NCBI RefSeq assembly: GCF_003443735.1
Contig: NZ_CP031969.1
Span: forward strand, 1,674,001 to 1,738,000
Source: Streptomyces sp. CC0208
GTDB taxonomy: Bacteria; Actinomycetota; Actinomycetes; Streptomycetales; Streptomycetaceae
DNA length: 64,000 nucleotides
Reading direction: 5' to 3'
The notes beneath the pieces were generated by a model. That model did not search any database. It was not told the origin of the DNA and saw only the letters and a program-made list of their open reading frames with translations. The position numbers and the translations under genes are program-made. The stretch's first letter is position 1. Every line of letters begins with the position of its first letter. Below, piece by piece: positions 29,235-39,522 of the stretch.

Positions 29235-30583
29235 GCGGAGACGGCCTCCATGGGGTGGGTGACGTCCTGGGCGTCCCCGCCCCGGCCGAGGTGGTTGAAG
29301 ACCAGGTTCAGTGCCACCGCCGCCACGCACCCCGTGGAGATCCCCGAGTCCAGGACGATCTTCGCGGTCTCGGGGAAGGCGTGGTAGAACTCCGGCGCGG
29401 TGATCGGGATCATGCCGACGGCCAGCGACACGGCGACGATCAGGACGTTGTTGTCCTTGTCCAGGCCCGCCTTGACGAGGGTCTGGATGCCGCTGGCGGC
29501 CACCGAGCCGAACAGGACGACTCCGGCGCCGCCGAGCACCGGGCGCGGGACGACGGCGATGAGCGAGGCGGCCATCGGGCACAGGCCCATCAGCACCAGG
29601 AAGGCACCGCCGGTGGCGACGACGTAGCGGCTGCGGATCCTCGTCATCGCGACCAGGCCGATGTTCTGGGCGAAGGCGCTGCACATGAAGCCGTTGAAGA
29701 GGGGGCTGATCGCCGAGCCGAGGGTGTCGGCGCGCAGCCCCGCGGCGATGGTCTTCTCGTCGGCCGGGCGCTCGACGATCTCGCCCAACGCCAGCATGTC
29801 CGCGGTCGACTCGGTCATCGAGACCACCATCACCACGCACAGCGAGAGGATCGCGGCGAGCTGGAACCGCGGGGCACCGAAGTGGAAGGGGGTCGGGAAG
29901 CCGACGACGGCCGCGTCGGTGACGGGTCCGAAGTCCGTGGCGCCGAAGGGGATCGCGAGGAGCGTGCCGGCCACCAGGCCGATGAGCACGGCGACTTGCT
30001 TGACGAAGCCTCGGGTGAACCGCCGCAGGAGAAGCACGATGCCGAGCGTCGCCGCCGCCAGGCCCAGGTTGGTCGTCGAACCGTAGTCCCGCGCCGCGGG
30101 GTCGGGGCCCTGGGCCCAGCCGAAGGCGACCGGCAGGAGCGAGACGCCTATCAGGGTGATGACGGTCCCCGTGACGACCGGTGGGAAGAAGCGGATCGCC
30201 TTGCTGAAGAAGGGGGCGGCCAGGAAGCCGAGGAGTCCGGCGACGATCACCGCGCCGAAGATGACCGGCAGGGCGTCGGACTTGTCGTCGGTGGAGGCGA
30301 CGACCGCGGTCATGGGGGCGACGCCGGCGAAGGTGACGCCGTTGACGAAGGGCAGCCGGGCGCCGATCTTCCAGATCCCGAGGGTCTGCAGGAAGGTGGC
30401 GAGGCCCGCGGTGAACAGGCAGGCGCCGGTGAGGAAGGTGAGGTCGGTGGCGGAGAGGCCGATGGCCGCGCCGACGATCAGGGGCGGGGCGACGACTCCG
30501 GCGTACATGGCGGCCACGTGCTGGAGGCCGGTGGTCGCCATCTTGAGAGCGGGGAGCTTTTCGTCGACGGGGTGGACTGACAC
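29219..30583 (-). CDS. Nucleobase:cation symporter-2 (uracil-xanthine/urate permease family)
   Basis: 454 residues, 12-14 TM helices. GTG start at 30583 with GGAGGCGAG upstream. NAT/NCS2 family marks: LQHVAAMYAGVVAPPLIVG, the FNGFMCSAFAQNIGLVAMTRIRSR block containing the QNxGxxxxTxxxSR signature variant, and SMTESTADMLALG (substrate-binding glutamate). Imports purines such as xanthine, urate or 8-oxoguanine by proton symport; the neighbours argue for purine rather than uracil. It is the downstream gene of the purine operon but separated from the deaminase by 233 bp with strong hairpins. Confidence 0.93.
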   Translation of the reverse strand: MSVHPVDEKLPALKMATTGLQHVAAMYAGVVAPPLIVGAAIGLSATDLTFLTGACLFTAGLATFLQTLGIWKIGARLPFVNGVTFAGVAPMTAVVASTDDKSDALPVIFGAVIVAGLLGFLAAPFFSKAIRFFPPVVTGTVITLIGVSLLPVAFGWAQGPDPAARDYGSTTNLGLAAATLGIVLLLRRFTRGFVKQVAVLIGLVAGTLLAIPFGATDFGPVTDAAVVGFPTPFHFGAPRFQLAAILSLCVVMVVSMTESTADMLALGEIVERPADEKTIAAGLRADTLGSAISPLFNGFMCSAFAQNIGLVAMTRIRSRYVVATGGAFLVLMGLCPMAASLIAVVPRPVLGGAGVVLFGSVAASGIQTLVKAGLDKDNNVLIVAVSLAVGMIPITAPEFYHAFPETAKIVLDSGISTGCVAAVALNLVFNHLGRGGDAQDVTHPMEAVSAQPIS

Positions 30584-30685
30584 TGCGGCTCGCCTCCGGG
30601 CGGTTACACGGCTGCTAAAACGCGGTGCCGTGGGTTTCATGGAGGTGGTGCGAGTGGTCGTGCGGGACCGGGAACGGAGACCGTT

Positions 30686-30716
30686 CCGGGGCGCGTGCGT
30701 CCAACACGCGCCCCGG
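30686..30716 (-). terminator. Strong hairpin after 8-oxoguanine deaminase
   Basis: 12-bp perfect stem (CCGGGGCGCGTG / CACGCGCCCCGG) with a 7-base loop. A second near-perfect hairpin (about 30729-30752) lies closer to the deaminase stop. Together they separate the deaminase from the permease transcript. Confidence 0.75.
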
Positions 30717-30816
30717 GCACGGCCGCCGTGGAGCCCGGAACCGGGGTCCACGGCTGCCGGCCGGGAGCCGTCCCTCCCGACCGGAGTTCTTGGGCGAAGT
30801 GGTCAGCCCCGCGTGG

Positions 30817-32196
30817 TCAGCCCTGCGCGGCGATGCGCGCGAGGCGCTGGGCCTGATCCCTCGTGGAGCGCGCGATGGCGTCCTCGTCGACGTGCAACAG
30901 GCGTCCGTTCTCGACGATCTGACGGCCGTTCACGAACGAGGCCGTCACCGGGGCCGCCGCACCGAGGACCAGCGCGGTCACCGGGTCGGCGATCGAGGCG
31001 TGGGCGAGCGTGTCGAGCTTCCACAGCACCAGGTCGGCGAGCTTGCCCGCCTCCAGGGAGCCGGTCTCGGCCGCGCGGCCGAGGACCTGGGCGCCGCCAT
31101 AGGTGCCGAGGCGCAGGGCCTGGCGGGCGTTCAGGGCGGCCTCGCGGTGGGCGCCGAGGCGGTTGATGAGCAGGGCGTTGCGCAGCTCGGTGTGGAGTTC
31201 GCCGGACTCGTTGGACGCCGTGCCGTCGACGCCGAGGCCGACCGGGACACCGGCCGCGAGCATGTCCGGGACCCGCGCGATCCCCGCGGCCAGGCGGGCG
31301 TTGGAGGACGGACAGTGGGCCACGCCCGTCTTCGTACGGGCGAACGCGGCGATGTCGGAGTCGTTCATGTGGACGCAGTGCGCCATCCACACGTCCTCGC
31401 CGAGCCAGCCGGTGGACTCGAAGTAGTCGGTGGGGCCCATGCCGAACAGTTCCTTGCAGAACTGCTCCTCCTCGACGGTCTCCGAGCCGTGGGTGTGCAG
31501 CCGCACGCCGAGGCTGCGGGCCAACTCGGCTCCCTGGCGCAGGAGTTCGGTAGAGACGGAGAAGGGCGAGCAGGGCGCGACGGCGACCTGGGTCATCGCG
31601 TCGAAGGAGGAGTCGTGGTGCTCCTTGACGGTCGCCTCGGTCGCGGCGAGGGCGCCCTCCAGGGTCTCCACGGCGAAGTCCGGGGGCAGGCCGCCGTCCT
31701 TCTCGCTGCGGTCCATGGAGCCGCGGGCGAGGGTGAAGCGGACGCCCGTCTCGCGGGCGGCGCGGATGATGGCGCCGGACAGGTCGCCGGAGCCGGCGGG
31801 GAAGACGTAGTGGTGGTCCATGGCGGTGGTGACGCCACCGCGGGCCATCATCGCCAGCGAGCCCTGGGCTGCCGCGTAGACCATCTGCTCGTCGATACGC
31901 GCCCAGGTCGGGTAGAGCGCGACGAGCCAGTTGAAGAGGTTGTGGTCGGTGGCGAGACCGCGGGTGATCCACTGGTAGTAGTGGTGGTGGGTGTTGACCA
32001 GGCCGGGGGTGACCAGGTGGCCGGTGGCGTCGATACGGCGGTCGACGTTCTCCAGGCCCTCGGGGGCCTTGCCCGCGCCGAGCGACTCGATGCGGTTGCC
32101 GGCGAGGACGACGTACCCGTTCGGGTACTCGGTGTCGTGCGCGTCCACGGTCGCGATCGAACAGTTCTCGATGACGATGCGCCGGTCTGCTGCCAT
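30817..32196 (-). CDS. 8-oxoguanine deaminase (amidohydrolase)
   Basis: 459 residues from ATG 32196 with AAAGGACG 6 bp upstream. Amidohydrolase metal ligands: NTHHHYYQ, RLHTHGSE, AHCVHMN, and Asp in GLGVDGTASNES. The sequence is of the 8-oxoguanine deaminase/hydroxydechloroatrazine hydrolase group; beside uricase the 8-oxoguanine to urate reaction (releasing ammonia) is the sensible reading. It supplies urate to the next operon enzymes and recycles oxidised guanine. Guanine or another aminopurine as substrate cannot be excluded. Confidence 0.88.
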   Translation of the reverse strand: MAADRRIVIENCSIATVDAHDTEYPNGYVVLAGNRIESLGAGKAPEGLENVDRRIDATGHLVTPGLVNTHHHYYQWITRGLATDHNLFNWLVALYPTWARIDEQMVYAAAQGSLAMMARGGVTTAMDHHYVFPAGSGDLSGAIIRAARETGVRFTLARGSMDRSEKDGGLPPDFAVETLEGALAATEATVKEHHDSSFDAMTQVAVAPCSPFSVSTELLRQGAELARSLGVRLHTHGSETVEEEQFCKELFGMGPTDYFESTGWLGEDVWMAHCVHMNDSDIAAFARTKTGVAHCPSSNARLAAGIARVPDMLAAGVPVGLGVDGTASNESGELHTELRNALLINRLGAHREAALNARQALRLGTYGGAQVLGRAAETGSLEAGKLADLVLWKLDTLAHASIADPVTALVLGAAAPVTASFVNGRQIVENGRLLHVDEDAIARSTRDQAQRLARIAAQG

Positions 32197-32253
32197 GGTT
32201 CGTCCTTTGCGCTGAGGTGGAGAGGGCACGGCAGGACCCCGGGAGTTTGAGTG

Positions 32254-32293
32254 CCGCGGCCGGAGGGCCTTTCAGGTCCTTGCCCGGCCGCGG
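32254..32293 (-). terminator. Hairpin between uricase and deaminase
   Basis: 10-bp perfect arms CCGCGGCCGG / CCGGCCGCGG around a 20-base loop in the 114-bp gap. It may attenuate transcription from uricase into the deaminase gene. Confidence 0.55.
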
Positions 32294-32310
32294 GTGCCGC
32301 GATGGAGTTG

Positions 32311-33204
32311 CTAGAGGTTCGTGAGGTCCACCGGGATCCTCGGCTCGACGCCGTCCCGCAGGACGGTCGCCTCGATCAGGCCGTAGGGCCGGTCGGCGGC
32401 GAAGTACACCTCGTTGTCGTTCTTGAGGCCGAAGGGCTCCAGGTCGACCAGGAAGTGGTGCTTGTTGGGCAGCGAGAAGCGCACCTCGTCGATCTCGGTG
32501 CGGTTCTCGATGATCCGGGAGCCCATGGCGTAGAGGGTCTGCTGGAGGGAGAGGGAGTACGTGTCCGCGAAGGCTCCCAGCATGTGCTTCTTGACCTGGC
32601 GGTACGACTCCTCCCAGTCCGGCGCCTCCTGGGCGTCGTCGGTCCAGTTGAAGCGCCAGCGGCTGGACACCTCCGTCGCCAGGATCCGGTCGTAGGCCTC
32701 CGGGAGCGTCGTGTACTTGTCCTTGACGTAACCCCAGAACTCGGAGTTGGTCGAGTTCATCACGGTCAGGTCCTTGAGCCCGGAGACCACCTCCCACGAC
32801 GAGCCGTCGTAGGTGATCTGCGTCAGACGGGTCTCCTGGCCCTGGCGGACGAAGGAGTGCGCGTCCTCCCCCGGCGTCTCGATCCGCTCCCAGGAGTACT
32901 CCTCGACGCGGATGCGGGCGGTCCTGATCGGCTCCTGCGAGGTCACGAAGTGCCGGGCGAGGTGGATGCCGAACTGCTCGGAGGACTCGATGCCGTGCTC
33001 CTTGGCGAACGCGTACACCGTGTTCTTGGTGGTGTCGGTCGGCAGGACGTTGGCGTTGGAGCCGGAGTAGTGGACCTCTTCCATGTCGCCGGAGAGCGCC
33101 ACGGAGACGTTCAGGTCCTTGATGTGGTGGGTGGCGCCGTCCCGCGTGATCTTGACGACTCGGTTCTCGGACTTGCCGTACTGGTTCTGTCCCAGGATGG
33201 GCAT
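32311..33204 (-). CDS. Urate oxidase (uricase)
   Basis: 297 residues, cofactor-free uricase that converts urate to 5-hydroxyisourate with O2 and H2O2 release. Visible marks: GQNQYGKSENRVVKI start, the charge-relay region VLPTDTTKNTVYAFAKEHG, LTVMNSTNSEFWG, and LPNKHHFLVDLEPFG near the end. Full family length. It follows the hydrolase gene with 2 bp between, so it is translated from one message with uraH and uraD. Confidence 0.96.
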   Translation of the reverse strand: MPILGQNQYGKSENRVVKITRDGATHHIKDLNVSVALSGDMEEVHYSGSNANVLPTDTTKNTVYAFAKEHGIESSEQFGIHLARHFVTSQEPIRTARIRVEEYSWERIETPGEDAHSFVRQGQETRLTQITYDGSSWEVVSGLKDLTVMNSTNSEFWGYVKDKYTTLPEAYDRILATEVSSRWRFNWTDDAQEAPDWEESYRQVKKHMLGAFADTYSLSLQQTLYAMGSRIIENRTEIDEVRFSLPNKHHFLVDLEPFGLKNDNEVYFAADRPYGLIEATVLRDGVEPRIPVDLTNL

Positions 33205-33206
33205 AG

Positions 33207-33620
33207 CTAGCTCCCTCGGTAAACGGAGTAGCCGAACGGGTTGAGCAGCAGCGGTACGTGGTAGTGCTCGCCCGGTACGACGGCGAACGTGATCGCCACC
33301 TCCGGGAAGAACACACCGGCACCGCTGTCCCGATTCGCGGGGGCGTCCTGCTGCGCATCGGCTTGCTTCTTCAAGAAATACGGCTCCACGGCGAAGTCGA
33401 GCCGTACGTGGGTGGTCCCCTCCGGCAGCACCGGCAAGTCCTTGCACCGCCCGTCCGCGTCGGTCGCGGAACCCCCGAGCGCCTGCCATTCCCCCTCTTG
33501 CCCTTCATGGGCGGACCGTCCGGCGCGGGCCGCGATCTGGACGGGGACGCCCTCGGCGGGGCGGCCGAGGCTGGTGTCCAGGATGTGCGTGGACACCGAG
33601 GCGGTGGTGCTGGTGCTCAT
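33207..33620 (-). CDS. uraH: 5-hydroxyisourate hydrolase (transthyretin-like)
   Basis: 137 residues. N-terminal HILDTSLGRPA and the diagnostic C-terminal YRGS tetrapeptide, plus the FFPEVAI and HVPLLLNPFGYS strands. Turns 5-hydroxyisourate into OHCU. An insertion-like hydrophilic stretch (AARAGRSAHEGQEGEW and KKQADAQQDAPAN) lengthens it slightly over the usual 110-120. Five bases separate it from uraD. Confidence 0.96.
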   Translation of the reverse strand: MSTSTTASVSTHILDTSLGRPAEGVPVQIAARAGRSAHEGQEGEWQALGGSATDADGRCKDLPVLPEGTTHVRLDFAVEPYFLKKQADAQQDAPANRDSGAGVFFPEVAITFAVVPGEHYHVPLLLNPFGYSVYRGS

Positions 33621-33625
33621 GCTGC

Positions 33626-34135
33626 TCAGTCCTCTTCGACGATACGGGCGAGCCGGATGCGGTTGATCTTGCCCAGCTCGGTGCGGACGATCTCGCGTTC
33701 CCGCTCCGGCGGGTTGCCGATCCGCTCCTTGACCGCGTCGCGCATCTGCTCGCCGGTGCGGCCGGTCGCGCAGATCAGGAAGACATGGCCGAACCGCTCC
33801 TGGTACGCCAGGTTCAGTTCGAGCATCTCGGCCCTCAGCTCCTCGGAGGCGCCGGCCATGCCGCGCTGCTCGCGGGCGGAGGCCGGGTCGCCCGGCTTGG
33901 GGCGGCCGATCGGCGGGTGGCCGGCCATGGCCTCGGCGAGGTCGTCGGGGGTCAGCTCGGCCATGACGGCGTCGCTGGTGGCGTAGAGGTCCTCCGCGGT
34001 CGCGTAGGGGCGGGCGGCGAGCAGACGCCGAGCCCACGCCGTCGAGGCGCACGCCTCAAGGAGGACCGCGTGGGCCGCGTGCTCCTCCAGGACGTTGAAC
34101 CGGGCCAGGCCGGGGGACGTGGAAGTCGAAGTCAC
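33626..34135 (-). CDS. uraD: OHCU decarboxylase
   Basis: 169 residues, GTG start. Catalytic histidine in AGHPPIGRP; FNVLEEHAAHAVLLEACAS and AYQERFGHVFLICATGR are typical. It completes formation of (S)-allantoin. It is the first gene of the uraD-uraH-uricase operon, and a 15-bp palindrome lies 34-48 bp before its start. Confidence 0.95.
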   Translation of the reverse strand: MTSTSTSPGLARFNVLEEHAAHAVLLEACASTAWARRLLAARPYATAEDLYATSDAVMAELTPDDLAEAMAGHPPIGRPKPGDPASAREQRGMAGASEELRAEMLELNLAYQERFGHVFLICATGRTGEQMRDAVKERIGNPPEREREIVRTELGKINRIRLARIVEED

Positions 34136-34168
34136 GGGAGTCAGCTAACGCCTCCACGCGACATCACG

Positions 34169-34183
34169 TCAACACTTTGTTGA
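34169..34183. promoter_or_regulatory. Palindrome upstream of the uricase operon
   Basis: TCAACA-CTT-TGTTGA, perfect 6-bp arms with a 3-bp spacer, in the 84-bp gap before uraD. Likely operator of the uric-acid genes; the DauR-type protein encoded just upstream is one candidate binder, a remote MarR-type urate sensor another. Confidence 0.65.
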
Positions 34184-34219
34184 AAATTCGGGGTTACGAA
34201 ACCCGTCGGGCTCCGCTGG

Positions 34220-34579
34220 CTACGTTTTGTCCCGGTTCAGGTAGTTGTAGACCGTGAAGCGGCTCACCCCGAGGGCGCTCGCGACGGTCTCCACACCGTG
34301 CCGTACGGAGAAGGCGCCGCGCGCCTCCAGTATCCGTACGACCTCCTGCTTGGCCTTGCGGTCCAGGTCCGCGAGCGGTATGCCCCGTTTGCGCTCCATG
34401 GCGGCCAGGATGTGATCGAGGGAGTCCGCGAGCTGCGGCAGGCGTACGGCGACCACGTCGGCGCCCTCCCAGGCGAGCACGACGTCATCGGGGCCGGCCT
34501 CGTCCGGCGGGAGCAGCTCGCCGCCCATGGCGTCGACCAGCGGCTTGACCGCCGAGATGAACGGCTCGTCGGCGCTCAC
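34220..34579 (-). CDS. DauR/YheO-type helix-turn-helix regulator
   Basis: 119 residues from GTG 34579 (GTGA overlap with the upstream gene). The C-terminal half is a DauR-like HTH: ADLDRKAKQEVVRILEARGAFSVRHGVETVASALGVSRFTVYNYLN. The N-terminal part (PLVDAMGGELLPPD, DVVLAWEGADVVAVRLP) is too short for a full PAS domain but keeps a YheO-like beginning. Probably regulates the flanking purine or glyoxylate operons; coupling to the ligand-domain-like gene upstream suggests a two-part sensor. Confidence 0.8.
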   Translation of the reverse strand: MSADEPFISAVKPLVDAMGGELLPPDEAGPDDVVLAWEGADVVAVRLPQLADSLDHILAAMERKRGIPLADLDRKAKQEVVRILEARGAFSVRHGVETVASALGVSRFTVYNYLNRDKT

Positions 34580-34833
34580 GCGTCGGCCTCCCCGACCACG
34601 TTGACCTGGAGGGAGATCCGGGTGGCGCCGGAGGCCAGGGTCCTGCGCAGCAGGGCGTCCACGGCGCCGAGCACCTCGTCGGCGCCACCTTCGGCCGTGT
34701 TGCCGAACGGGCCGACGTCCACCGCGTCCAGGTCGGCCGCCTCGATGACCTCTCGGGCCACGAGCGCGTGCGCCGGGGCCTCGTCGAGGTCGAAGGGCTC
34801 GGTCGTGAACTCCACTCTCAATCGCACGCGCAC
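34576..34833 (-). CDS. Small protein resembling the thiamine-binding MTH1187/YkoF fold
   Basis: 85 residues, a single alpha/beta domain: RLRVEFTTEPFDLDEAPAHALV, then VDVGPFGNTAEGGADEVLGAVDALL and GATRISLQVNVV. The GPFGNTAEGGADEV step and final beta strand recall the PMGTxIEG...DEV...RV pattern of PF01910. This family binds thiamine-like small molecules or dimerises. It overlaps the HTH gene by GTGA. The fold call is by pattern only and could be wrong. Confidence 0.7.
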   Translation of the reverse strand: MRVRLRVEFTTEPFDLDEAPAHALVAREVIEAADLDAVDVGPFGNTAEGGADEVLGAVDALLRRTLASGATRISLQVNVVGEADA

Positions 34834-34869
34834 AACCTAACCCGCGGTGCCGTTTTCCGTCGGGCCCTC

Positions 34870-34934
34870 TTGACAACGCCGTCGACCCGACGGCAATCTT
34901 CCAATAGACAGAAACTAACTTCCGCATTACGGAA
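34870..34934 (+). promoter_or_regulatory. Promoter and AllR-like operator of the hyi operon
   Basis: TTGACA at 34870-34875 is a consensus -35, with a weak -10 about 18 bp on (CAATCT). Downstream, TTCCGCATTACGGAA (34920-34934) forms a 15-bp inverted repeat nearly identical to the site before glyoxylate carboligase (39416-39430). The divergent small-gene operon also starts here, so the site could control both directions. Confidence 0.7.
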
Positions 34935-34971
34935 TACAGCGCCTACGACACGGAAGGGAGCGCCGCGACCG

Positions 34972-35793
34972 ATGGGATTCGCCGACCAGCGCTTCAACGT
35001 CAACCTGTCGATCCTCTTCACGGAACTCCCGCTCCTGGAACGCCCGGCGGCGGCCGCCGCGGCCGGCTTCACCGCGGTCGAGCTGTGGTGGCCCTGGATC
35101 GACACCCCGACCCCCGAGCGGTCCGAGCTCGACGCCCTGAAGAGGGCGATCGAGGACGCGGGCGTCCAGCTGACGGGCCTGAACTTCTACGCGGGCGAAC
35201 TGCCGGGCCCCGACCGCGGCGCCCTGTCGATCCCCGGCGAGGAGTCGGAGCGGTTCCGCGCCAACATCGACGTGGCCGCCGACTTCGCCGGATCCCTCGG
35301 CGCGACGGCCCTCAACGCCCTGTACGGCAACCGCGTGGACGGCGTGGACCCGGCCGAGCAGGACGCGCTGGCGCTGGAGAACCTGGTCCTCGCGGCCCGC
35401 GCGGCCGACCGGATCGGCGCGATCCTCCTGATCGAGGCCCTCAACAAGCCCGAGTCACCGCTGTACCCGCTGGTCAGCGCACCCGCGGCGGTGGGGATCG
35501 TCGACAAGGTCAACAACGCGACCGGCCTCGGCAACGCGAGGTTCCTGATGGACCTCTACCACCTGTCCATGAACGGCGAGGACCTGCCGGCGGTGATCGA
35601 GGAGTATGCCTCGGTCACCGGCCACGTCCAGATCGCCGACAACCCGGGCCGCGGGGCACCGGGCACGGGCACGCTGCCCCTCGACGATCTCCTCGGCCGG
35701 CTGAAGAAGGCCGGCTACGACGGCTGGGTCGGCCTCGAGTACAAGCCGGGCGACCGCCCGAGCGCCGAGACCTTCGACTGGCTGTCCCGCTGA
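34972..35793 (+). CDS. hyi: Hydroxypyruvate isomerase
   Basis: 273 residues, TIM-barrel isomerase of the Hyi/IolE group: FNVNLSILFTELPLLERPAAAAAAGF, ELWWPW, LLIEALNKPESPLYPL, FLMDLYHLSMNGEDL, HVQIADNPGRGAPGTG and GLEYKP. Interconverts tartronate semialdehyde and hydroxypyruvate. ATG preceded by GGAAGGGAG. First gene of the operon with glxR, 26 bp apart, and behind the AllR-like palindrome. Confidence 0.94.
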   Translation: MGFADQRFNVNLSILFTELPLLERPAAAAAAGFTAVELWWPWIDTPTPERSELDALKRAIEDAGVQLTGLNFYAGELPGPDRGALSIPGEESERFRANIDVAADFAGSLGATALNALYGNRVDGVDPAEQDALALENLVLAARAADRIGAILLIEALNKPESPLYPLVSAPAAVGIVDKVNNATGLGNARFLMDLYHLSMNGEDLPAVIEEYASVTGHVQIADNPGRGAPGTGTLPLDDLLGRLKKAGYDGWVGLEYKPGDRPSAETFDWLSR

Positions 35794-35819
35794 CCCCCTT
35801 TCCTGAGAGGCACCCCACC

Positions 35820-36734
35820 ATGAGCAACCTCGCGCATTCTTCCCACCCAGCCCGCCCGGCGATTGCCTGGATCGGCCTCGGCATCATGGGCTCCCCCATG
35901 TCCGAGAACCTGGTCAAGGCGGGTTACGACGTCACCGGCTTCACCCTCGAGCAGGACAAGCTGGACCGGCTGGCCGCCGCCGGTGGCACGGCCGCCGGTT
36001 CGATCGCCGAGGCCGTGCGGGACGCCGACGTGATCATCACGATGGTGCCCGCCTCTCCGCAGGTGGAGGCCATCGCGTACGGCCCCGAGGGCATCCTGGC
36101 CAACGCCCGCTCCGGCGCCCTGCTGATCGACATGTCCTCGATCACCCCGCAGACCTCGGTCGACCTGGCGAAGGCGGCCGAGGACAAGGGCATCCGTGTG
36201 CTGGACGCGCCCGTGTCCGGCGGTGAGGCCGGTGCGATCGAGGCCGTGCTGTCCATCATGGTCGGCGGTGAGCAGGCCGACTTCGACGAGGCCGAGCCGA
36301 TCTTCGAGGCGCTCGGCAGGACCATCGTGCGGTGCGGTCCGCACGGTTCGGGCCAGACCGTGAAGGCCGCGAACCAGCTGATCGTCGCCGTGAACATCCA
36401 GGCGTGCGCCGAGGCCGTGGTCTTCCTGGAGAAGTCGGGCGTGGACCTGAAGGCCGCGCTGGACGTGCTGGGCGGCGGCCTCGCCGGTTCGACCGTGCTG
36501 ACCCGCAAGAAGGACAACTTCCTTCAGCGCGACTTCACGCCGGGCTTCCGGATCGACCTGCACCACAAGGACATGGGCATCGTCACCGACGCCGCCCGCA
36601 ACGTCGGCGCGGCCCTGCCCGTCGGTGCCGTGGTCGCCCAGCTGATCGCCAGTCTGCGCGCGCAGGGCGACGGGGGCCTGGACCACTCGGCGCTGCTGCG
36701 GGCGGTGGAGCGCCTGTCGGGCGCCCAGGTCTGA
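35820..36734 (+). CDS. glxR: 2-hydroxy-3-oxopropionate (tartronate semialdehyde) reductase
   Basis: 304 residues, beta-hydroxyacid dehydrogenase. Rossmann GLGIMGSPM, substrate loop DAPVSGGEAGA, catalytic lysine in GQTVKAANQLIV (K within VKAANQ), and FRIDLHHKDMG. Reduces tartronate semialdehyde to D-glycerate, completing the glycerate pathway. ATG with GAGAGG upstream. Followed by two strong hairpins. Confidence 0.95.
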   Translation: MSNLAHSSHPARPAIAWIGLGIMGSPMSENLVKAGYDVTGFTLEQDKLDRLAAAGGTAAGSIAEAVRDADVIITMVPASPQVEAIAYGPEGILANARSGALLIDMSSITPQTSVDLAKAAEDKGIRVLDAPVSGGEAGAIEAVLSIMVGGEQADFDEAEPIFEALGRTIVRCGPHGSGQTVKAANQLIVAVNIQACAEAVVFLEKSGVDLKAALDVLGGGLAGSTVLTRKKDNFLQRDFTPGFRIDLHHKDMGIVTDAARNVGAALPVGAVVAQLIASLRAQGDGGLDHSALLRAVERLSGAQV

Positions 36735-36749
36735 CACCCCCCCAAGACT

Positions 36750-36807
36750 CCGGGCGGCGCCCTCGCTGACATCTGTCCTGTCGCGCCCAGGCGGTGGCGC
36801 CGCCCGG
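36750..36807 (+). terminator. Long hairpin after glxR
   Basis: 12-bp perfect arms CCGGGCGGCGCC (36750-36761) and GGCGCCGCCCGG (36796-36807) with a 34-base loop, starting 16 bp after the stop codon. Confidence 0.65.
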
Positions 36808-37029
36808 AACCACATCGGTACTGAGACTCCCCGAGCGCGCCCGACGCGCCGGGCGACCCGGATGAGGGGTGGTCGCCCGGTACGGGGTGCGGTCGGGGGA
36901 GGACCGCGGCGGCGTGCGAGCCAGTGCGGTGGTGAAGGTCCCGGGCCCTCCTTCTTCGACCTGAGGGAAGGAGCGCGTTCCCGGTTCCGTCGCGGCCGCC
37001 GCGGTCCCGGCAAGACCGGCAGGAACCCA

Positions 37030-37065
37030 GAGCGCCGGATACGGACGGTCCCGTATCCGGCGCTC
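37030..37065. terminator. 15-bp perfect hairpin of uncertain role
   Basis: Perfect 15-bp stem (GAGCGCCGGATACGG and its complement) with a 6-base loop, 51 bp before the small gene at 37116 and about 300 bp after glxR. Terminator, or a structured 5' element of the small gene. The remainder of 36808-37029 holds no gene I can support. Confidence 0.6.
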
Positions 37066-37115
37066 CGCCGCGTTCCCGGGGTGCGGAGCGCCGTGGATCG
37101 CAGGACTCTGAAGGC

Positions 37116-37355
37116 ATGGCAGGACATCCAGCACAGCATCCGCATGTCGTGGTGCACGCCCCGGCCCTGGACGGTTCCCGGCGGGTCACCGCGAACGACG
37201 ACAACCTCGGCGTCGCCTCGCACCTGGACGACGTCGTGGAGTTGCTCCGGCTCGCCGACCTGGACCGGATCGAGGTCGAGGACGACGACATCGTGGAGTG
37301 GCGGGGCGGCGGTCCCGACGACTGGCCGGGACTGTCCGAGCACCACGAGCGGTGA
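37116..37355 (+). CDS. Small acidic hypothetical protein
   Basis: 79 residues: a basic start (MAGHPAQHPHVVVHAP) then an acidic, helical segment (ANDDNLGVASHLDDVVELLRLADL) and WRGGGPDDWPG. I recall similar short proteins near Streptomyces metabolic genes, without known function. Codon use fits the genome. No strong ribosome site, so moderate confidence that it is expressed. Confidence 0.6.
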   Translation: MAGHPAQHPHVVVHAPALDGSRRVTANDDNLGVASHLDDVVELLRLADLDRIEVEDDDIVEWRGGGPDDWPGLSEHHER

Positions 37356-37531
37356 GCGGGCGTACCGCAGCGGTCGTAGGCCGGCTACGGAATCCTCAAA
37401 TCAACCTCTGAACCTGATTCAGGGGCTTCTGCCGGACCCGTTCCGGGCGCATTCTCATCACACGAGGTTCGCCGGCACGGGGGCGGCGGGCATCGCGACG
37501 GGGGACGGCTTCGGGGGAGCCGGGCACGGGA

Positions 37532-37566
37532 AAGGGCGGTCCGACCTTCACGGTGGGACCGCCCTT
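37532..37566. terminator. Terminator of glyoxylate carboligase
   Basis: 11-bp perfect arms AAGGGCGGTCC / GGACCGCCCTT with a 13-base loop; on the minus strand it is followed by TTTCCC, 16 bp after the gcl stop. It also closes the convergent small gene. Confidence 0.85.
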
Positions 37567-37581
37567 CAGCTGTGCGCGGGG

Positions 37582-39366
<1,785 letters not shown>

Positions 39367-39415
39367 CGAGTACTCCTGTCGGATGCGTACTCCCGTCGCG
39401 CCCCGCCGTGAGTAC

Positions 39416-39430
39416 TTCCGTAATACGGAA
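39416..39430 (-). promoter_or_regulatory. AllR-like operator upstream of gcl
   Basis: TTCCGTAATACGGAA, 7-bp perfect arms around one base, 50-64 bp before the gcl start. It matches 13 of 15 bases of the site upstream of hyi. The form is typical of IclR-family operators; in Streptomyces AllR (IclR family) is known to control gcl and hyi. Confidence 0.75.
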
Positions 39431-39522
39431 TAAGTTTTCTACTATCTGGAAGCAATGTAGGTGGGTGGGTGAAGACCGTCAAGGGGCGGACAACCGGGCA
39501 CGTCCTGGAGGACGATGAGGCC

